A DNA stretch of 64,000 nt from positions 517,182 to 581,181 of the forward strand of contig NZ_CP059211.1 of NCBI RefSeq assembly GCF_014252115.1, given 5' to 3'. Origin of the DNA: Blattabacterium cuenoti. Its GTDB lineage: Bacteria; Bacteroidota; Bacteroidia; Flavobacteriales; Blattabacteriaceae. Each line of letters opens with the position of its first letter. Position 1 is the stretch's first letter. Below, one piece after another: positions 36,415 to 45,372 of the stretch. The notes under the pieces are model-generated. The model worked only from the letters and a program-made list of their open reading frames with translations. It had not been told where the DNA came from and ran no database searches. The position numbers were made by a program, and so were the translations under genes.

Positions 36415-38558
36415 ATATTCTTTCTATAATCTTTAATATTAGATTTATTAATTAATACATTTCCTATTTGTTCTAAAATATTTTTTCTCAAGTTGGTATT
36501 TAAAGATTCTATTTCAGAAGAAAAATAAGAAAGTTTTTTTGATGTATTAAAACGTTTTAATGGTCTTACAAAAAAGACTCCTTGTTCTCCTAATATTGGT
36601 TTAGAAGTTTTATATAATTTTGAGGAAAAAGCATATCCAACTACTTTAGGTTCTTTTTGATTTTCAATCATAGACTGATACAAATTTATTTTATAAGATT
36701 TGTTTATTTTTTTGGAAAAACGAGAGGCTATTTTTTCTAAAGTATTATATTTTTTTAATCTAAGTTTAGATAAACAATAGTTTATTTTCTTTTTAATTAA
36801 AATAGGGATTATATTGTTTTTTATTTCTTCAATAGGGTATCCTTTTTTTTGAATTTTGGATAAAAATACCATAATATAATCTTTATTCGAAGTGGAAAAG
36901 ATTTTTATATCTCCCTCTTTTCTATTTTTTTCATAAGACCAGTTTATAATTTCTTTATCCAATTCTGTATTTAAATCATCAATGGAATATTGATGATTTT
37001 TTATTTCTTTTAAAAAAAGAGTTTCATATTTTTTTTTTCTTGCATTGTTAATGAATGTATTTAGACTTGAATTTTTATTTTCTTTCATAAACTGAATGGT
37101 TTTTTGATAAAGGATATCTTCAGTTTTTTTTGATGGAGTTAATGTTTTGACTATTATAGCAAACTGATAAACAGGTTTTATATCTTTTACATCATCAATT
37201 CTAATAATATGATATCCAAATTTACTTTCAACTAAACCTATTGTTCCTTTTTTATTTTTTAAAGAAAAAAAATCAAATGATTCTTTTGAATTCTTATCTT
37301 GACTATTTTTAAATACTTCATTTTGTTCTTCGTATTTTATCCATCCTAAATTTCCTTTATTTTTTTTCACATTGATAGTATCATCAGATTTATTCATAAC
37401 TAAATAATTAAAACTATCAGGATTTTTTACGACAGTATTGTATATTTTTTTTGCTATATCTTCTGCTTTTTTTTTACCTCTATTATTGTAAAAACGTAAT
37501 GCTTCTTTATGAGAAATCAATATATGGCTGGATAATACGGAATTATATATCATTTTTTTTCCAGTTAATTTAGCCATAATGTATATATTGTCATCTTTAA
37601 CAGGACCAAATATGTTTCCAATTTTATTATTTTTTTCTAAAAAATTTTGTAATACAAAAGGAAGATTTTTTTTTAAGTAAAAATTTGAATCGAAAGGTTT
37701 TTCAGATTGATTAGAAACAATTATAGAATCATGTTTAGAAAATTTAAATTTCAAAAATAATTTTTTTATTTTAATATTCATATTTTTCTCATCATCTAAT
37801 GATGGATGAGAACGAAAAATAACAAAACTAAGGTTTCTTAAATTTTCCTTTTTATAAAGAAATTTGTTATGATTAATAAAATCATAAATCTCATGATTTT
37901 TAATTTTATAATATTCTTTTTCTATCTCTGAATAAGGAATAAATATATAATCGATTGTAGAAAATAAATTTTTATCTTTATAATTTAATACAGCTTCTAC
38001 AAAAGAAGTATTCAATCCATACATTAACATTTCTATATATTTTTTTGCAATAATTCTTTTTGGAATGCTATTTTTTTCATAAAGCCAAATATTTTTTTCC
38101 GCTTCTATTTCAGGTGTTAAATTCGGAGGAAATTTTTCCAAATTTTTTAAATATAATCTAAATTTTTTCATATTCATTTTCCCTTTTTCATCCTGAAAAT
38201 TAGCGATTTTACTATATATTGATTGTTTCTCTATTGCTTTCCAAAAATCTTTTTTCGTATTTTTTATTCCTAATTTTTCAGCTTGTTGATTCAATACTTT
38301 TTCATGAATTAATAATTTCCAAGCATCATTTTTCAAATAATGATCAGGTTCATCTTCACGAAACCGTTTCAAAAACTGAAAACAATTAAGATATTCTTCT
38401 AAAAAAATATTATCTCCATTTACTTTTCCAATAATAACAGAATTATCGGTAAAAAATTTTAATATAATATTAGGATCTAATATAAAAAATATTAAAGATA
38501 TACTTATAAAAAAGAAAACTAACCATGTGTTATTTCTAATTTTTTCTAAAAAACTCAT
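36411..38558 (-). CDS. PpiD-like periplasmic peptidyl-prolyl isomerase
   Basis: Membrane-anchored folding factor facing the periplasm. An N-terminal anchor (WLVFFFISISLIFFILD, about residues 12-28) is followed by a SurA/PpiD N-like chaperone region and a parvulin domain at about 340-470, whose end is FGYHIIRIDDVK. A second degenerate parvulin-like region may follow. At 715 residues it matches the Bacteroidetes SurA_N_3 type proteins. It is the last gene of the lptC / CNNM / PpiD cluster, 1 bp after the CNNM gene, which supports a role in outer-membrane protein assembly. Confidence 0.9.
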   Translation of the reverse strand: MSFLEKIRNNTWLVFFFISISLIFFILDPNIILKFFTDNSVIIGKVNGDNIFLEEYLNCFQFLKRFREDEPDHYLKNDAWKLLIHEKVLNQQAEKLGIKNTKKDFWKAIEKQSIYSKIANFQDEKGKMNMKKFRLYLKNLEKFPPNLTPEIEAEKNIWLYEKNSIPKRIIAKKYIEMLMYGLNTSFVEAVLNYKDKNLFSTIDYIFIPYSEIEKEYYKIKNHEIYDFINHNKFLYKKENLRNLSFVIFRSHPSLDDEKNMNIKIKKLFLKFKFSKHDSIIVSNQSEKPFDSNFYLKKNLPFVLQNFLEKNNKIGNIFGPVKDDNIYIMAKLTGKKMIYNSVLSSHILISHKEALRFYNNRGKKKAEDIAKKIYNTVVKNPDSFNYLVMNKSDDTINVKKNKGNLGWIKYEEQNEVFKNSQDKNSKESFDFFSLKNKKGTIGLVESKFGYHIIRIDDVKDIKPVYQFAIIVKTLTPSKKTEDILYQKTIQFMKENKNSSLNTFINNARKKKYETLFLKEIKNHQYSIDDLNTELDKEIINWSYEKNRKEGDIKIFSTSNKDYIMVFLSKIQKKGYPIEEIKNNIIPILIKKKINYCLSKLRLKKYNTLEKIASRFSKKINKSYKINLYQSMIENQKEPKVVGYAFSSKLYKTSKPILGEQGVFFVRPLKRFNTSKKLSYFSSEIESLNTNLRKNILEQIGNVLINKSNIKDYRKNI

Positions 38559-38559
38559 T

Positions 38560-39855
38560 TTAAAAATTTTTTTTGATAAAAACTTCTTCTATTTTATTCT
38601 TAGATACTTTCTTAATTTCAATATAAAAATTTTTATTAATAACAATTTTATCCCCATACTTTGGAATATCTCCTATATAAGTTACAATTAACCCCCCTAA
38701 AGTTTCATATTTATCAGATTGTGGAAGATCTAAATCATATTTAGCATTGATAAAATCAATTTCTAGACGTGCAGAAAATAAAAATTCAGAATCATTTAAT
38801 TTTTTATCTAATAGAAAATTTTCATCATGCTCATCTTTTATATCTCCTAAAAATTCTTCTAAAATATCTTCAATAGTTATCATTCCTGCTGTTCCACCAT
38901 ATTCATCTAACACTATAGCAATACTTCTTTTTTTTTTAATTAAAAGATCCATAATTTCCCTGACGGGTGTTGTTACATAAACCAATTCTACTGATCTAAT
39001 TATAGATTCTATATTTTTTGGTTTTTTCAATAATTCTAAATAATGAATATAACCTATAATATTATCTATATTATTTTTATAAATTACTATTTTGGATAAT
39101 CCACTTTCAGTGAAAATATTTCTAATATTATCTATAGAAGAAAATATTAAATTAGCAGAAACTATTTCTTTTCTGGGTAACATACATTCTCGTGCTTTTT
39201 TTTCCGAAAAATCTAGAGCTTTATGAAAAATTTCAATTTCCGATTCCACAATCTCTTTTCTTTTTACATTTTTTTCCATATTTTCTGATAAAAAACAAAT
39301 TAAATCTTCTTTATCAAAAATTTTCTTTTTATCATTTTCTTGTTCTCCTAAAATCTTTAAAAAAAAATTAGAAATACAAATAATAAAGTTTGTAATAGGA
39401 GAAAATATTTTATATATCACATACATAGGTACAATAAATAAACTCAACAATTCATTTGAATAGACACTAAATATTATTTTGGGAATAAATTCTCCGACTA
39501 TTAGAATAATAGTAGCAGAAAAAATTGTTTCTAAAAAAATCATCCATAAAGAATTATTTAAAAATTCTTTTGGAAAAATATACAAAAACAATTTTCCCAT
39601 ATAAATACCATATATAACTAAGGATATGGTATTTCCAATCACCATTGTAGTGATAAATTTTTTAGAATTACTAATACTTTTTGAAAGAAGTTTAGAATGA
39701 AAAGACCCTTTTTTATTTTCTTTTTCTATTTCTATTTGAAATAAACTAGAAGAAATCAAAGCCATTTCCATACCAGAAAAAAAAGCAGATATGAATATAG
39801 TAATCAAAACTATACTTACATGGAAAAGTATATTATTTAATAGGTAAAGTTCCAC
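38560..39855 (-). CDS. CNNM/CorC-family (hemolysin family) membrane protein
   Basis: N-terminal DUF21 membrane domain with four hydrophobic segments (about 5-165), two CBS domains (about 205-330) with the PRKEIV and VLDEYGGTAGMITIEDILEE motifs, and a C-terminal CorC_HlyC domain (about 345-430). Relatives act in Mg2+ or Co2+ transport; GldE in gliding bacteria is also of this type. The apparent start is GTG 39855, overlapping lptC by 23 bp. The order lptC-CNNM-PpiD is a Bacteroidetes hallmark. 431 residues is normal. Confidence 0.9.
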   Translation of the reverse strand: MELYLLNNILFHVSIVLITIFISAFFSGMEMALISSSLFQIEIEKENKKGSFHSKLLSKSISNSKKFITTMVIGNTISLVIYGIYMGKLFLYIFPKEFLNNSLWMIFLETIFSATIILIVGEFIPKIIFSVYSNELLSLFIVPMYVIYKIFSPITNFIICISNFFLKILGEQENDKKKIFDKEDLICFLSENMEKNVKRKEIVESEIEIFHKALDFSEKKARECMLPRKEIVSANLIFSSIDNIRNIFTESGLSKIVIYKNNIDNIIGYIHYLELLKKPKNIESIIRSVELVYVTTPVREIMDLLIKKKRSIAIVLDEYGGTAGMITIEDILEEFLGDIKDEHDENFLLDKKLNDSEFLFSARLEIDFINAKYDLDLPQSDKYETLGGLIVTYIGDIPKYGDKIVINKNFYIEIKKVSKNKIEEVFIKKNF

Positions 39856-40381
39856 TAATATTTTTTAATCTAATATTTTTGAAATCTTCAGAAACTTCTA
39901 TTCCATTTGTTGCATGCAGTATAATATTATCTGAATTAGATATAATTGTTGTATATTTTTTATTAAATATTTTTTTCTTTTTCCTATCCCAAAAAATTTC
40001 CTCAGTTTTCAAAAAATATCCTTTATAATTCATAATTATAATATTTCCTTTAATATGATAAAATATTTTGTCGATTGATTTAACCCAATTGGCACTAATA
40101 TAGGTATATTTGTTAGTATTTTGATCATAAATAAACATATTCAATCCACTTGGAAATAATGTATAAAACGTATATTCTTTAATAACGGAAGAATAAATAA
40201 TAAATTTTAAAAAACCTTTTTCTTTATAAAAAAAACTTGTTTTAAAAAAAATATTTTTAGGTATTTCTTTTCTATTTGTTTTAGAAACAATTTTTTTAGG
40301 TTCTTTATTGAAACAAGAAAGAAGAACAAAAAAGAATAGTAAAAAAATATAATAATGAAATTTATTACTGATTATTTTTAT
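39833..40381 (-). CDS. lptC: LptC-like lipopolysaccharide export lipoprotein, non-standard start codon
   Basis: LptC bridges the inner-membrane LPS extractor to the periplasmic LptA. The C-terminal part has the family block FLKTEEIFWDRKKKKIF and a beta-rich pattern. The first ordinary starts are TTG 40144 and ATG 40138, but the frame stays open upstream and encodes a classical lipoprotein signal: a Lys-rich start, a run of Phe/Leu/Ile, then VLLSC with the lipidated Cys at 40313-40315. That gives 182 residues, the normal family length. No ATG, GTG or TTG precedes the lipobox in frame; ATA at 40379-40381, exactly where Met is expected (IKIISNKF), is the best candidate. A shorter product from 40144 would lack export. 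Identity rests on pattern and on the lptC-CNNM-PpiD order. Confidence 0.75.
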   Translation of the reverse strand: MKIISNKFHYYIFLLFFFVLLSCFNKEPKKIVSKTNRKEIPKNIFFKTSFFYKEKGFLKFIIYSSVIKEYTFYTLFPSGLNMFIYDQNTNKYTYISANWVKSIDKIFYHIKGNIIIMNYKGYFLKTEEIFWDRKKKKIFNKKYTTIISNSDNIILHATNGIEVSEDFKNIRLKNISGTLPIK

Positions 40382-40383
40382 TG

Positions 40384-40391
40384 TATTTTTG
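40384..40391 (+). promoter_or_regulatory. Possible -7 box for tRNA-Phe
   Basis: TATTTTTG matches TAnnTTTG and ends 9 nt before the tRNA-Phe 5' end. No TTG is seen at -33, though a TTTA is near the expected place. It lies immediately beside the presumed lptC start on the other strand, so the two starts are packed back to back. Confidence 0.4.
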
Positions 40392-40400
40392 TTCTTTAGT

Positions 40401-40473
40401 GGTATCTTAGCTCAGTAGGTAGAGCAAAGGACTGAAAATCCTTGTGTCCCCGGTTCGATTCCGGGAGATACCA
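40401..40473 (+). tRNA. tRNA-Phe (anticodon GAA)
   Basis: A 73-nt cloverleaf. Acceptor stem GGTATCT pairs with AGATACC, discriminator A. The D arm has GCTC/GAGC, the anticodon stem AAGGA/TCCTT encloses loop CTGAAAA with anticodon GAA, and the T arm CCCGG/CCGGG encloses TTCGATT. CCA is not encoded. It lies between lptC and ompH, both on the other strand. Confidence 0.98.
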
Positions 40474-40476
40474 TTT

Positions 40477-40983
40477 TTATTTTCTCAATCCTAATTCTTT
40501 TTTTACTGCTTCGGTAATGTCCTCTCCTTTGTTTATTATAACACATTTTCCAGGACTACAATCGTCAACTCTTATAATATTTTTGTCTTTTTCTATTACT
40601 TTATGAATAGCATTTTCTATTTTTTTATATATAGGATTTAACAGTTTATTTTGTTTTTTAGTTAGATCATCTGAAGCTGTTTTTTGATAAGCACGTGCTT
40701 TCGCTTGTAAAATTTCTAATTCCTTTTTAAGAATCGGATTTTTATTTTTTTGAAATTTTTCTGCTTTTTTATGAAATTCTCTTGCTAATTTATCTAAAGT
40801 ATTCTCATGAATTTTACTAATTTTATCTAATTCTTTTTGAGCAGTAGAAAATTCTGGCATTTTCTCTATGAGAGCCATACTATTCATACAAACTATTTTT
40901 TTATGACATTCATTAGAATATGAATAATGAAATCCAAATAAAAATAGAAACAACAGAAAATAAAAAATTGTATTTTTTTTCAT
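40477..40983 (-). CDS. ompH: OmpH/Skp-family periplasmic chaperone
   Basis: Holds unfolded outer-membrane proteins in the periplasm for delivery to BamA. An N-terminal signal peptide (FYFLLFLFLFGFHYSYS, cleavage near residue 24) is followed by the Skp opening IVCMNSMALIEKMPEF and long charged alpha-helices (about 45-125) that form the family's tentacles. 168 residues is normal. It sits 30 bp downstream of bamA, the standard order. Its 3' end is 3 bp from the opposing tRNA-Phe. Confidence 0.92.
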   Translation of the reverse strand: MKKNTIFYFLLFLFLFGFHYSYSNECHKKIVCMNSMALIEKMPEFSTAQKELDKISKIHENTLDKLAREFHKKAEKFQKNKNPILKKELEILQAKARAYQKTASDDLTKKQNKLLNPIYKKIENAIHKVIEKDKNIIRVDDCSPGKCVIINKGEDITEAVKKELGLRK

Positions 40984-41013
40984 ATCATATGATTTTTGTT
41001 TTATTTATTTGTA

Positions 41014-43548
41014 TTATTCTTTCCCTACTATCAAATGTGTTTTCCATTTTGATTTATCAAAAACATGAGTTATATTATCATTATTTATAGGATATCCAAA
41101 ATCAAATCCTAAAAAACCTATTGGAGACCAAAATAAACGAAATCCAAATCCAAAAGATTTATTCATAACTAGTGGATTAAATTCTTGGTAAGAATTACTT
41201 ACATTTCCTCCTTCTAAAAAACAAATTGTCCAAATTTTTAAGTTAGATAAATTTTTAATTAAAAAACGTATTTCCAATACAAGTTTATTATAAATCGTTC
41301 CTACACTATTTTTAATTTTTTTGTCTTTATAAGAATATCCTCTTAATGTAATATGATCCTTATCATATGATCCTGGAAAACTATTAGGTACTCCACCCAT
41401 ATAAAATTTTTGAAATGAAAATAATTCTTTTGTATCATTATACTGTCCTAAGTAACCTACTTCCCCTCCCACTTTCAATACTATATTATCTATAATTTTA
41501 TGATACCCAAATAAAATTATTTTCAGTTTAAAATACTCCATCCATTCTTCATTTTTAATATTTTTAAAAATTATGGAATATGGAAGAGTAAACAAACTAT
41601 TAAACTTTATTTCTGTTCCTTGAAATGGAAAAATAATGTCTGGTTCTGTTGAAAATCTTTGTAATGAAGTTAAATAACTAAGATTATTGAATCTCTGTTT
41701 TTGATATAATTTAGGTGAAGTTTCTTTTTGATAAAGAAATCTTTCATAATCTATAGATGTTAAAACTTTAGAATAGGGATCTAAAAAAGATAAAGATTTA
41801 TTCAAATCCACAGAAATTCCTATTTTTTTTAAAAATTGTTTTTCCTCATGTGATATTTGAGTATTTTTATATACTTCAGGAAGGAAATCTAAGTCCTCTT
41901 CATTTTTAACTTTTTTTATTGAATATTGACTTTTAAAAGTGAAAGAAGTAGAATTATTTTTTTCTAACCAAGGTTCTGTAAAAGAAAGACTATAAGATGA
42001 AAAATCGGATCCCAATTGATTATGAATAATCAATTTTTGTCCATCTCCTTGAGGAATGGGTTTCCATAAATTCCACTTAAAAACATTTCCAAGAGAAAAA
42101 TTACCAATATTTAATTTAAAATTTCCAATAATTTTTCTAAAATTTTTTCCTCCGAAACCTCCATAAAATTGTAACACATTAGTATTTTTTTCTAAAACAT
42201 GCCATTCGATATCCACTAATCCATTTTTTTTATTTGGTTTAATTTCATAATATACTTTTTCAAATAGATTCAAATTCTCCAATTGAAATAAACTATATTT
42301 TACGTTTTTGATAGAAAAGAGATCATCCGGAAAAATTTTTAATTCTCTTCTAATGACATGATCTTTAGTTCTATAGTTTCCTAATATAACAATTTTATTT
42401 ATATAGACAGGTTTATTTTCGTCTATTTGAATTTCCAAATCTATTTGATCGTTTAAAATCTTTTTCTCTATTAAATTTATGTTAACAAATAGATAACCTA
42501 AATTTAAATAAGCATAAAGAATACTATCAGAATAATTTATTATATTATTTCTAATACCAATTTTATTATATACGTCTCCCTTTTTATAAGAAAAAATTTT
42601 TTTCAAAAAATCTGTTTCTAATTTTTTATTTCCTAATATACCAACATTACCTAAATAATATTTTTTTCCTTCTATAATTTTTATCTTAATTCCATAATTT
42701 CCGGTTTTATTTCTCCATATAGAATCCAATAATACTTGAACATCAATAAAACCTATAGATTGATATTTATACGTTATGTTTTTTAAATCTTCTTTTATAT
42801 TTTCTTTAATAAAAAGAGGTTTTTTTGAAAATAGAAAAAAAAAATTTTTTTTAGTTTCAATCATCAAATCAAGTAATTCTTTATTTTGAATTATTTTATT
42901 TCCAGAAAATAATATTTCTTCTATTTCAATTTTTTTTCCTTTATTTATATAAAAACATAAAATATTTTTATTTTTGTAATTCTTCTCAATTTGATTTTTT
43001 ATATCAATTTCATAATATCCTTTTTTTTTATAATATTCTTGTATATCATTTTCTACATTTTTAATTAAATAACCGGGAATTTTATCTCCAATTTTTATTT
43101 TTTTTATAATGTTATCAACTTGATGATCCTTTTCAATTCCTTTTATCTTTATTTCATGAATTTCTTCTAAATCTTCTAATTCAAAGAATAAATCAATTTC
43201 ATTTTCTCCTATATTTTTTTTATAAATGGATATTTTTCTAAAAAGATTACTTTTCCATAATTTTTTTATAGCATCATCCGTTTTTACTCCATAAATATTG
43301 ACCAATTCTCCAGGAGAGATCCCTGATAATTCAGAAATAAAAAAACTGTCATATTTAGTTTTTCCTATAACATGTATTTCTCTTACAATAAAAGAAATAT
43401 TTTTTTCTTTTTTTTCTTTATGGGAATTGGGAGAAAGAAAATTCTCATGATTATCATAATTCACAGAAAATGAATCTGAATAAACTTTTTGAAAGTGCAT
43501 TATTATTATCGATAAATAAAAAATGCTTCTAAAAATATTTTTTTTCAT
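41014..43548 (-). CDS. bamA: Outer membrane protein assembly factor BamA
   Basis: Inserts beta-barrel proteins into the outer membrane. An N-terminal signal (about 1-24) precedes POTRA domains (about 50-440) and a C-terminal Omp85 barrel (about 445-844). The barrel motif with GGVPNSFPGSYD and TLRGYS, the family's conserved loop region, is at about 716-740. The last residues are HLIVGKE, so the usual terminal aromatic of the beta-signal is missing by one position. It lies 13 bp after uppS and before ompH, as in other Bacteroidetes. Confidence 0.96.
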   Translation of the reverse strand: MKKNIFRSIFYLSIIIMHFQKVYSDSFSVNYDNHENFLSPNSHKEKKEKNISFIVREIHVIGKTKYDSFFISELSGISPGELVNIYGVKTDDAIKKLWKSNLFRKISIYKKNIGENEIDLFFELEDLEEIHEIKIKGIEKDHQVDNIIKKIKIGDKIPGYLIKNVENDIQEYYKKKGYYEIDIKNQIEKNYKNKNILCFYINKGKKIEIEEILFSGNKIIQNKELLDLMIETKKNFFFLFSKKPLFIKENIKEDLKNITYKYQSIGFIDVQVLLDSIWRNKTGNYGIKIKIIEGKKYYLGNVGILGNKKLETDFLKKIFSYKKGDVYNKIGIRNNIINYSDSILYAYLNLGYLFVNINLIEKKILNDQIDLEIQIDENKPVYINKIVILGNYRTKDHVIRRELKIFPDDLFSIKNVKYSLFQLENLNLFEKVYYEIKPNKKNGLVDIEWHVLEKNTNVLQFYGGFGGKNFRKIIGNFKLNIGNFSLGNVFKWNLWKPIPQGDGQKLIIHNQLGSDFSSYSLSFTEPWLEKNNSTSFTFKSQYSIKKVKNEEDLDFLPEVYKNTQISHEEKQFLKKIGISVDLNKSLSFLDPYSKVLTSIDYERFLYQKETSPKLYQKQRFNNLSYLTSLQRFSTEPDIIFPFQGTEIKFNSLFTLPYSIIFKNIKNEEWMEYFKLKIILFGYHKIIDNIVLKVGGEVGYLGQYNDTKELFSFQKFYMGGVPNSFPGSYDKDHITLRGYSYKDKKIKNSVGTIYNKLVLEIRFLIKNLSNLKIWTICFLEGGNVSNSYQEFNPLVMNKSFGFGFRLFWSPIGFLGFDFGYPINNDNITHVFDKSKWKTHLIVGKE

Positions 43549-43561
43549 TTTTTAAAAAAAA

Positions 43562-44293
43562 TTATTCTACGTTTCCAAAACGACGTTTCCTTTTCTGATA
43601 ATCTATTATAGCTTCAAAAAGATCTTTTTTTCTAAAATCAGGCCATAAAATATTTGTAAAATATAACTCAGCATAAGCAGCTTGCCAAAGTAAAAAATTA
43701 CTAATTCGTTGTTCTCCACTTGTTCTAATAATTAAATCTACATCTGGCAAATCTTTAGTATATAAATGATTTCTAAAAAAAGAGTAATTTATATCTTTTA
43801 TTGAAAAAAGACCATTACAAATTTTTTCAGCAATATTTTTTGTAGCTCTTAATATCTCTTCCCTAGCACTATAACTCAATGCTAAAATTAAAGTTCCAGA
43901 TGTATTATGTTTTGTTTTATTCATGAAAAATAATAGTTCTTTTTGAATTATTTCAGAAAACTTTTTTAATTCTCCTATTGTAATAATTTTTACATTTTTT
44001 TCATGAATTTGTTCTAAATGAATTTTTAAATTAGTATGAAATAACTTCATTAGACTGTCTATTTCTTGTTTAGGTCTATTCCAATTCTCTAAAGAAAAAA
44101 CATACAAAGTTATATAAGGGATGCCTAATTCTTCACATCCATTTAAAGTCTCTATAACAGATTGTATCGCTTTTTCATGACCAAATGTTCTCAATTTTCC
44201 TCTATTTTTAGCCCAACGACCATTTCCATCCATGATAATAGCTATATGATTAGGTATGTTATTACAGTCTATTTTTTCTAACAATTTTTTCAT
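43562..44293 (-). CDS. uppS: Undecaprenyl pyrophosphate synthase
   Basis: Builds the C55 lipid carrier for peptidoglycan and other polymers by adding isopentenyl units to farnesyl diphosphate. The catalytic Asp lies in IAIIMDGNGRWAKNRG (about 18-33), and the C-terminal RTSGEQRISNFLLWQAAYAELYF and WPDF motifs are intact. 243 residues is standard. It depends on isopentenyl diphosphate, hence on the mevalonate kinase gene nearby. A full-consensus promoter candidate lies 25 bp upstream. Confidence 0.97.
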   Translation of the reverse strand: MKKLLEKIDCNNIPNHIAIIMDGNGRWAKNRGKLRTFGHEKAIQSVIETLNGCEELGIPYITLYVFSLENWNRPKQEIDSLMKLFHTNLKIHLEQIHEKNVKIITIGELKKFSEIIQKELLFFMNKTKHNTSGTLILALSYSAREEILRATKNIAEKICNGLFSIKDINYSFFRNHLYTKDLPDVDLIIRTSGEQRISNFLLWQAAYAELYFTNILWPDFRKKDLFEAIIDYQKRKRRFGNVE

Positions 44294-44317
44294 AAAAAAT
44301 CATAAACACATCTTATA

Positions 44318-44349
44318 CAAAGATATAAATAAAAAATGAAGAACCTCAA
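44318..44349 (-). promoter_or_regulatory. Promoter candidate for uppS-bamA-ompH
   Basis: On the minus strand TTG (44347-44349), a 21-bp spacer and TATCTTTG (44318-44325) match the Bacteroidetes TTG / TAnnTTTG promoter, about 25 bp before the uppS ATG. It is the only candidate in the window with both elements at normal spacing that I found. It would start the envelope run uppS-bamA-ompH. Confidence 0.5.
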
Positions 44350-44355
44350 CCATAT

Positions 44356-45243
44356 TTAATTTCGTTGATCCATTCCCCATAAAAGTTTTTCTCTTAACGT
44401 TTTATAATATGTATTTTTTTCTTCTTGAAGGATATATATATAGAAAGGTGCTTTTTGAATATATAATTCATTTTCTTGATTTAAAGAAATTAATCTTGTA
44501 TCCATAGATAGAGAATAAGATTTTACTCGACTATGTACTTTTAAATAAATTTTTTGATGATCTGATATAATTAATGGACGTGAAAATAAATTATGTGGAG
44601 ATACAGGTGTCAAAACAAAATTTTTATTTTCAGGACTAATAATGGGACCACCACAACTGAGAGAATATCCGGTTGATCCGGTAGGAGTAGAAATAATCAA
44701 TCCATCAGCCCAATAAGAAGTTAAAAATTCATTATTTATATAAGCATCTATGGTTATCATAGAAACCATTTCTTTTCTAAGAATAACGATTTCATTTAAT
44801 GCAAAATTAAAAAATTTTTTATGATCCATTATAGAAGTTTTTAATGATAATAAACTTCTGGGTATTATATGAAACTTTTTATTAAAAATTTGATCTATTT
44901 TTTTTATGAAAACATCTTTATTAAAAGTTGCTAAAAAACCTAAATTTCCTGTATTTACTCCAACTATAGGAATACCAGAATCTCTAATGAATGTAATAGC
45001 GGATAAAATAGTGCCATCTCCTCCAAAAGTAAACATTAAACTAAAATTTTTAGTTTTTAATTCTTTATAATGAGAAAAAACCGGAAAATTTAAATTCTTA
45101 AATTCTTCAAAAGAAGATAGAACGTGAAAAAAAGATTTTTCAATATGGACTTCTATAGAATGGCTATATACATAACCTATAAATTGATTCAAATATGGTA
45201 TATTTTTTTCGTAAAATTTTTGTCCATATACGGCTATTCTCAT
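44356..45243 (-). CDS. nadK: NAD kinase
   Basis: Phosphorylates NAD to NADP. The glycine-rich FTFGGDGTILSAI motif (about 71-83) and the second motif TPTGSTGYSLSCGGPII (about 184-200) are intact. The length of 295 residues is normal. It lies upstream of uppS on the same strand with a 62-bp gap, and is divergent from the mevalonate kinase gene. Confidence 0.96.
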   Translation of the reverse strand: MRIAVYGQKFYEKNIPYLNQFIGYVYSHSIEVHIEKSFFHVLSSFEEFKNLNFPVFSHYKELKTKNFSLMFTFGGDGTILSAITFIRDSGIPIVGVNTGNLGFLATFNKDVFIKKIDQIFNKKFHIIPRSLLSLKTSIMDHKKFFNFALNEIVILRKEMVSMITIDAYINNEFLTSYWADGLIISTPTGSTGYSLSCGGPIISPENKNFVLTPVSPHNLFSRPLIISDHQKIYLKVHSRVKSYSLSMDTRLISLNQENELYIQKAPFYIYILQEEKNTYYKTLREKLLWGMDQRN

Positions 45244-45307
45244 TTTAAAATTTTAATTATAACAAATTAAAAAAATTATGAAATTAATTTGTTTTCTTTC
45301 AATATAG

Positions 45308-45321
45308 TTAGTTTAAACTAA
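45308..45321. other. 14-bp perfect palindrome between nadK and mevalonate kinase
   Basis: TTAGTTTAAACTAA is a perfect 14-bp palindrome in the 129-bp divergent gap. It could be an operator, but AT-rich DNA yields such sites by chance and no second copy was noticed. Confidence 0.3.
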
Positions 45322-45372
45322 ATAGTTTTTATTAATTTTATTTTTTCTAATTTAGAAAAAAAATCATAAAAA

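Noticed and set aside
40138..40144. Start of lptC at TTG 40144 or ATG 40138
   Set aside because: It would discard an in-frame lipoprotein signal that completes the normal family length.
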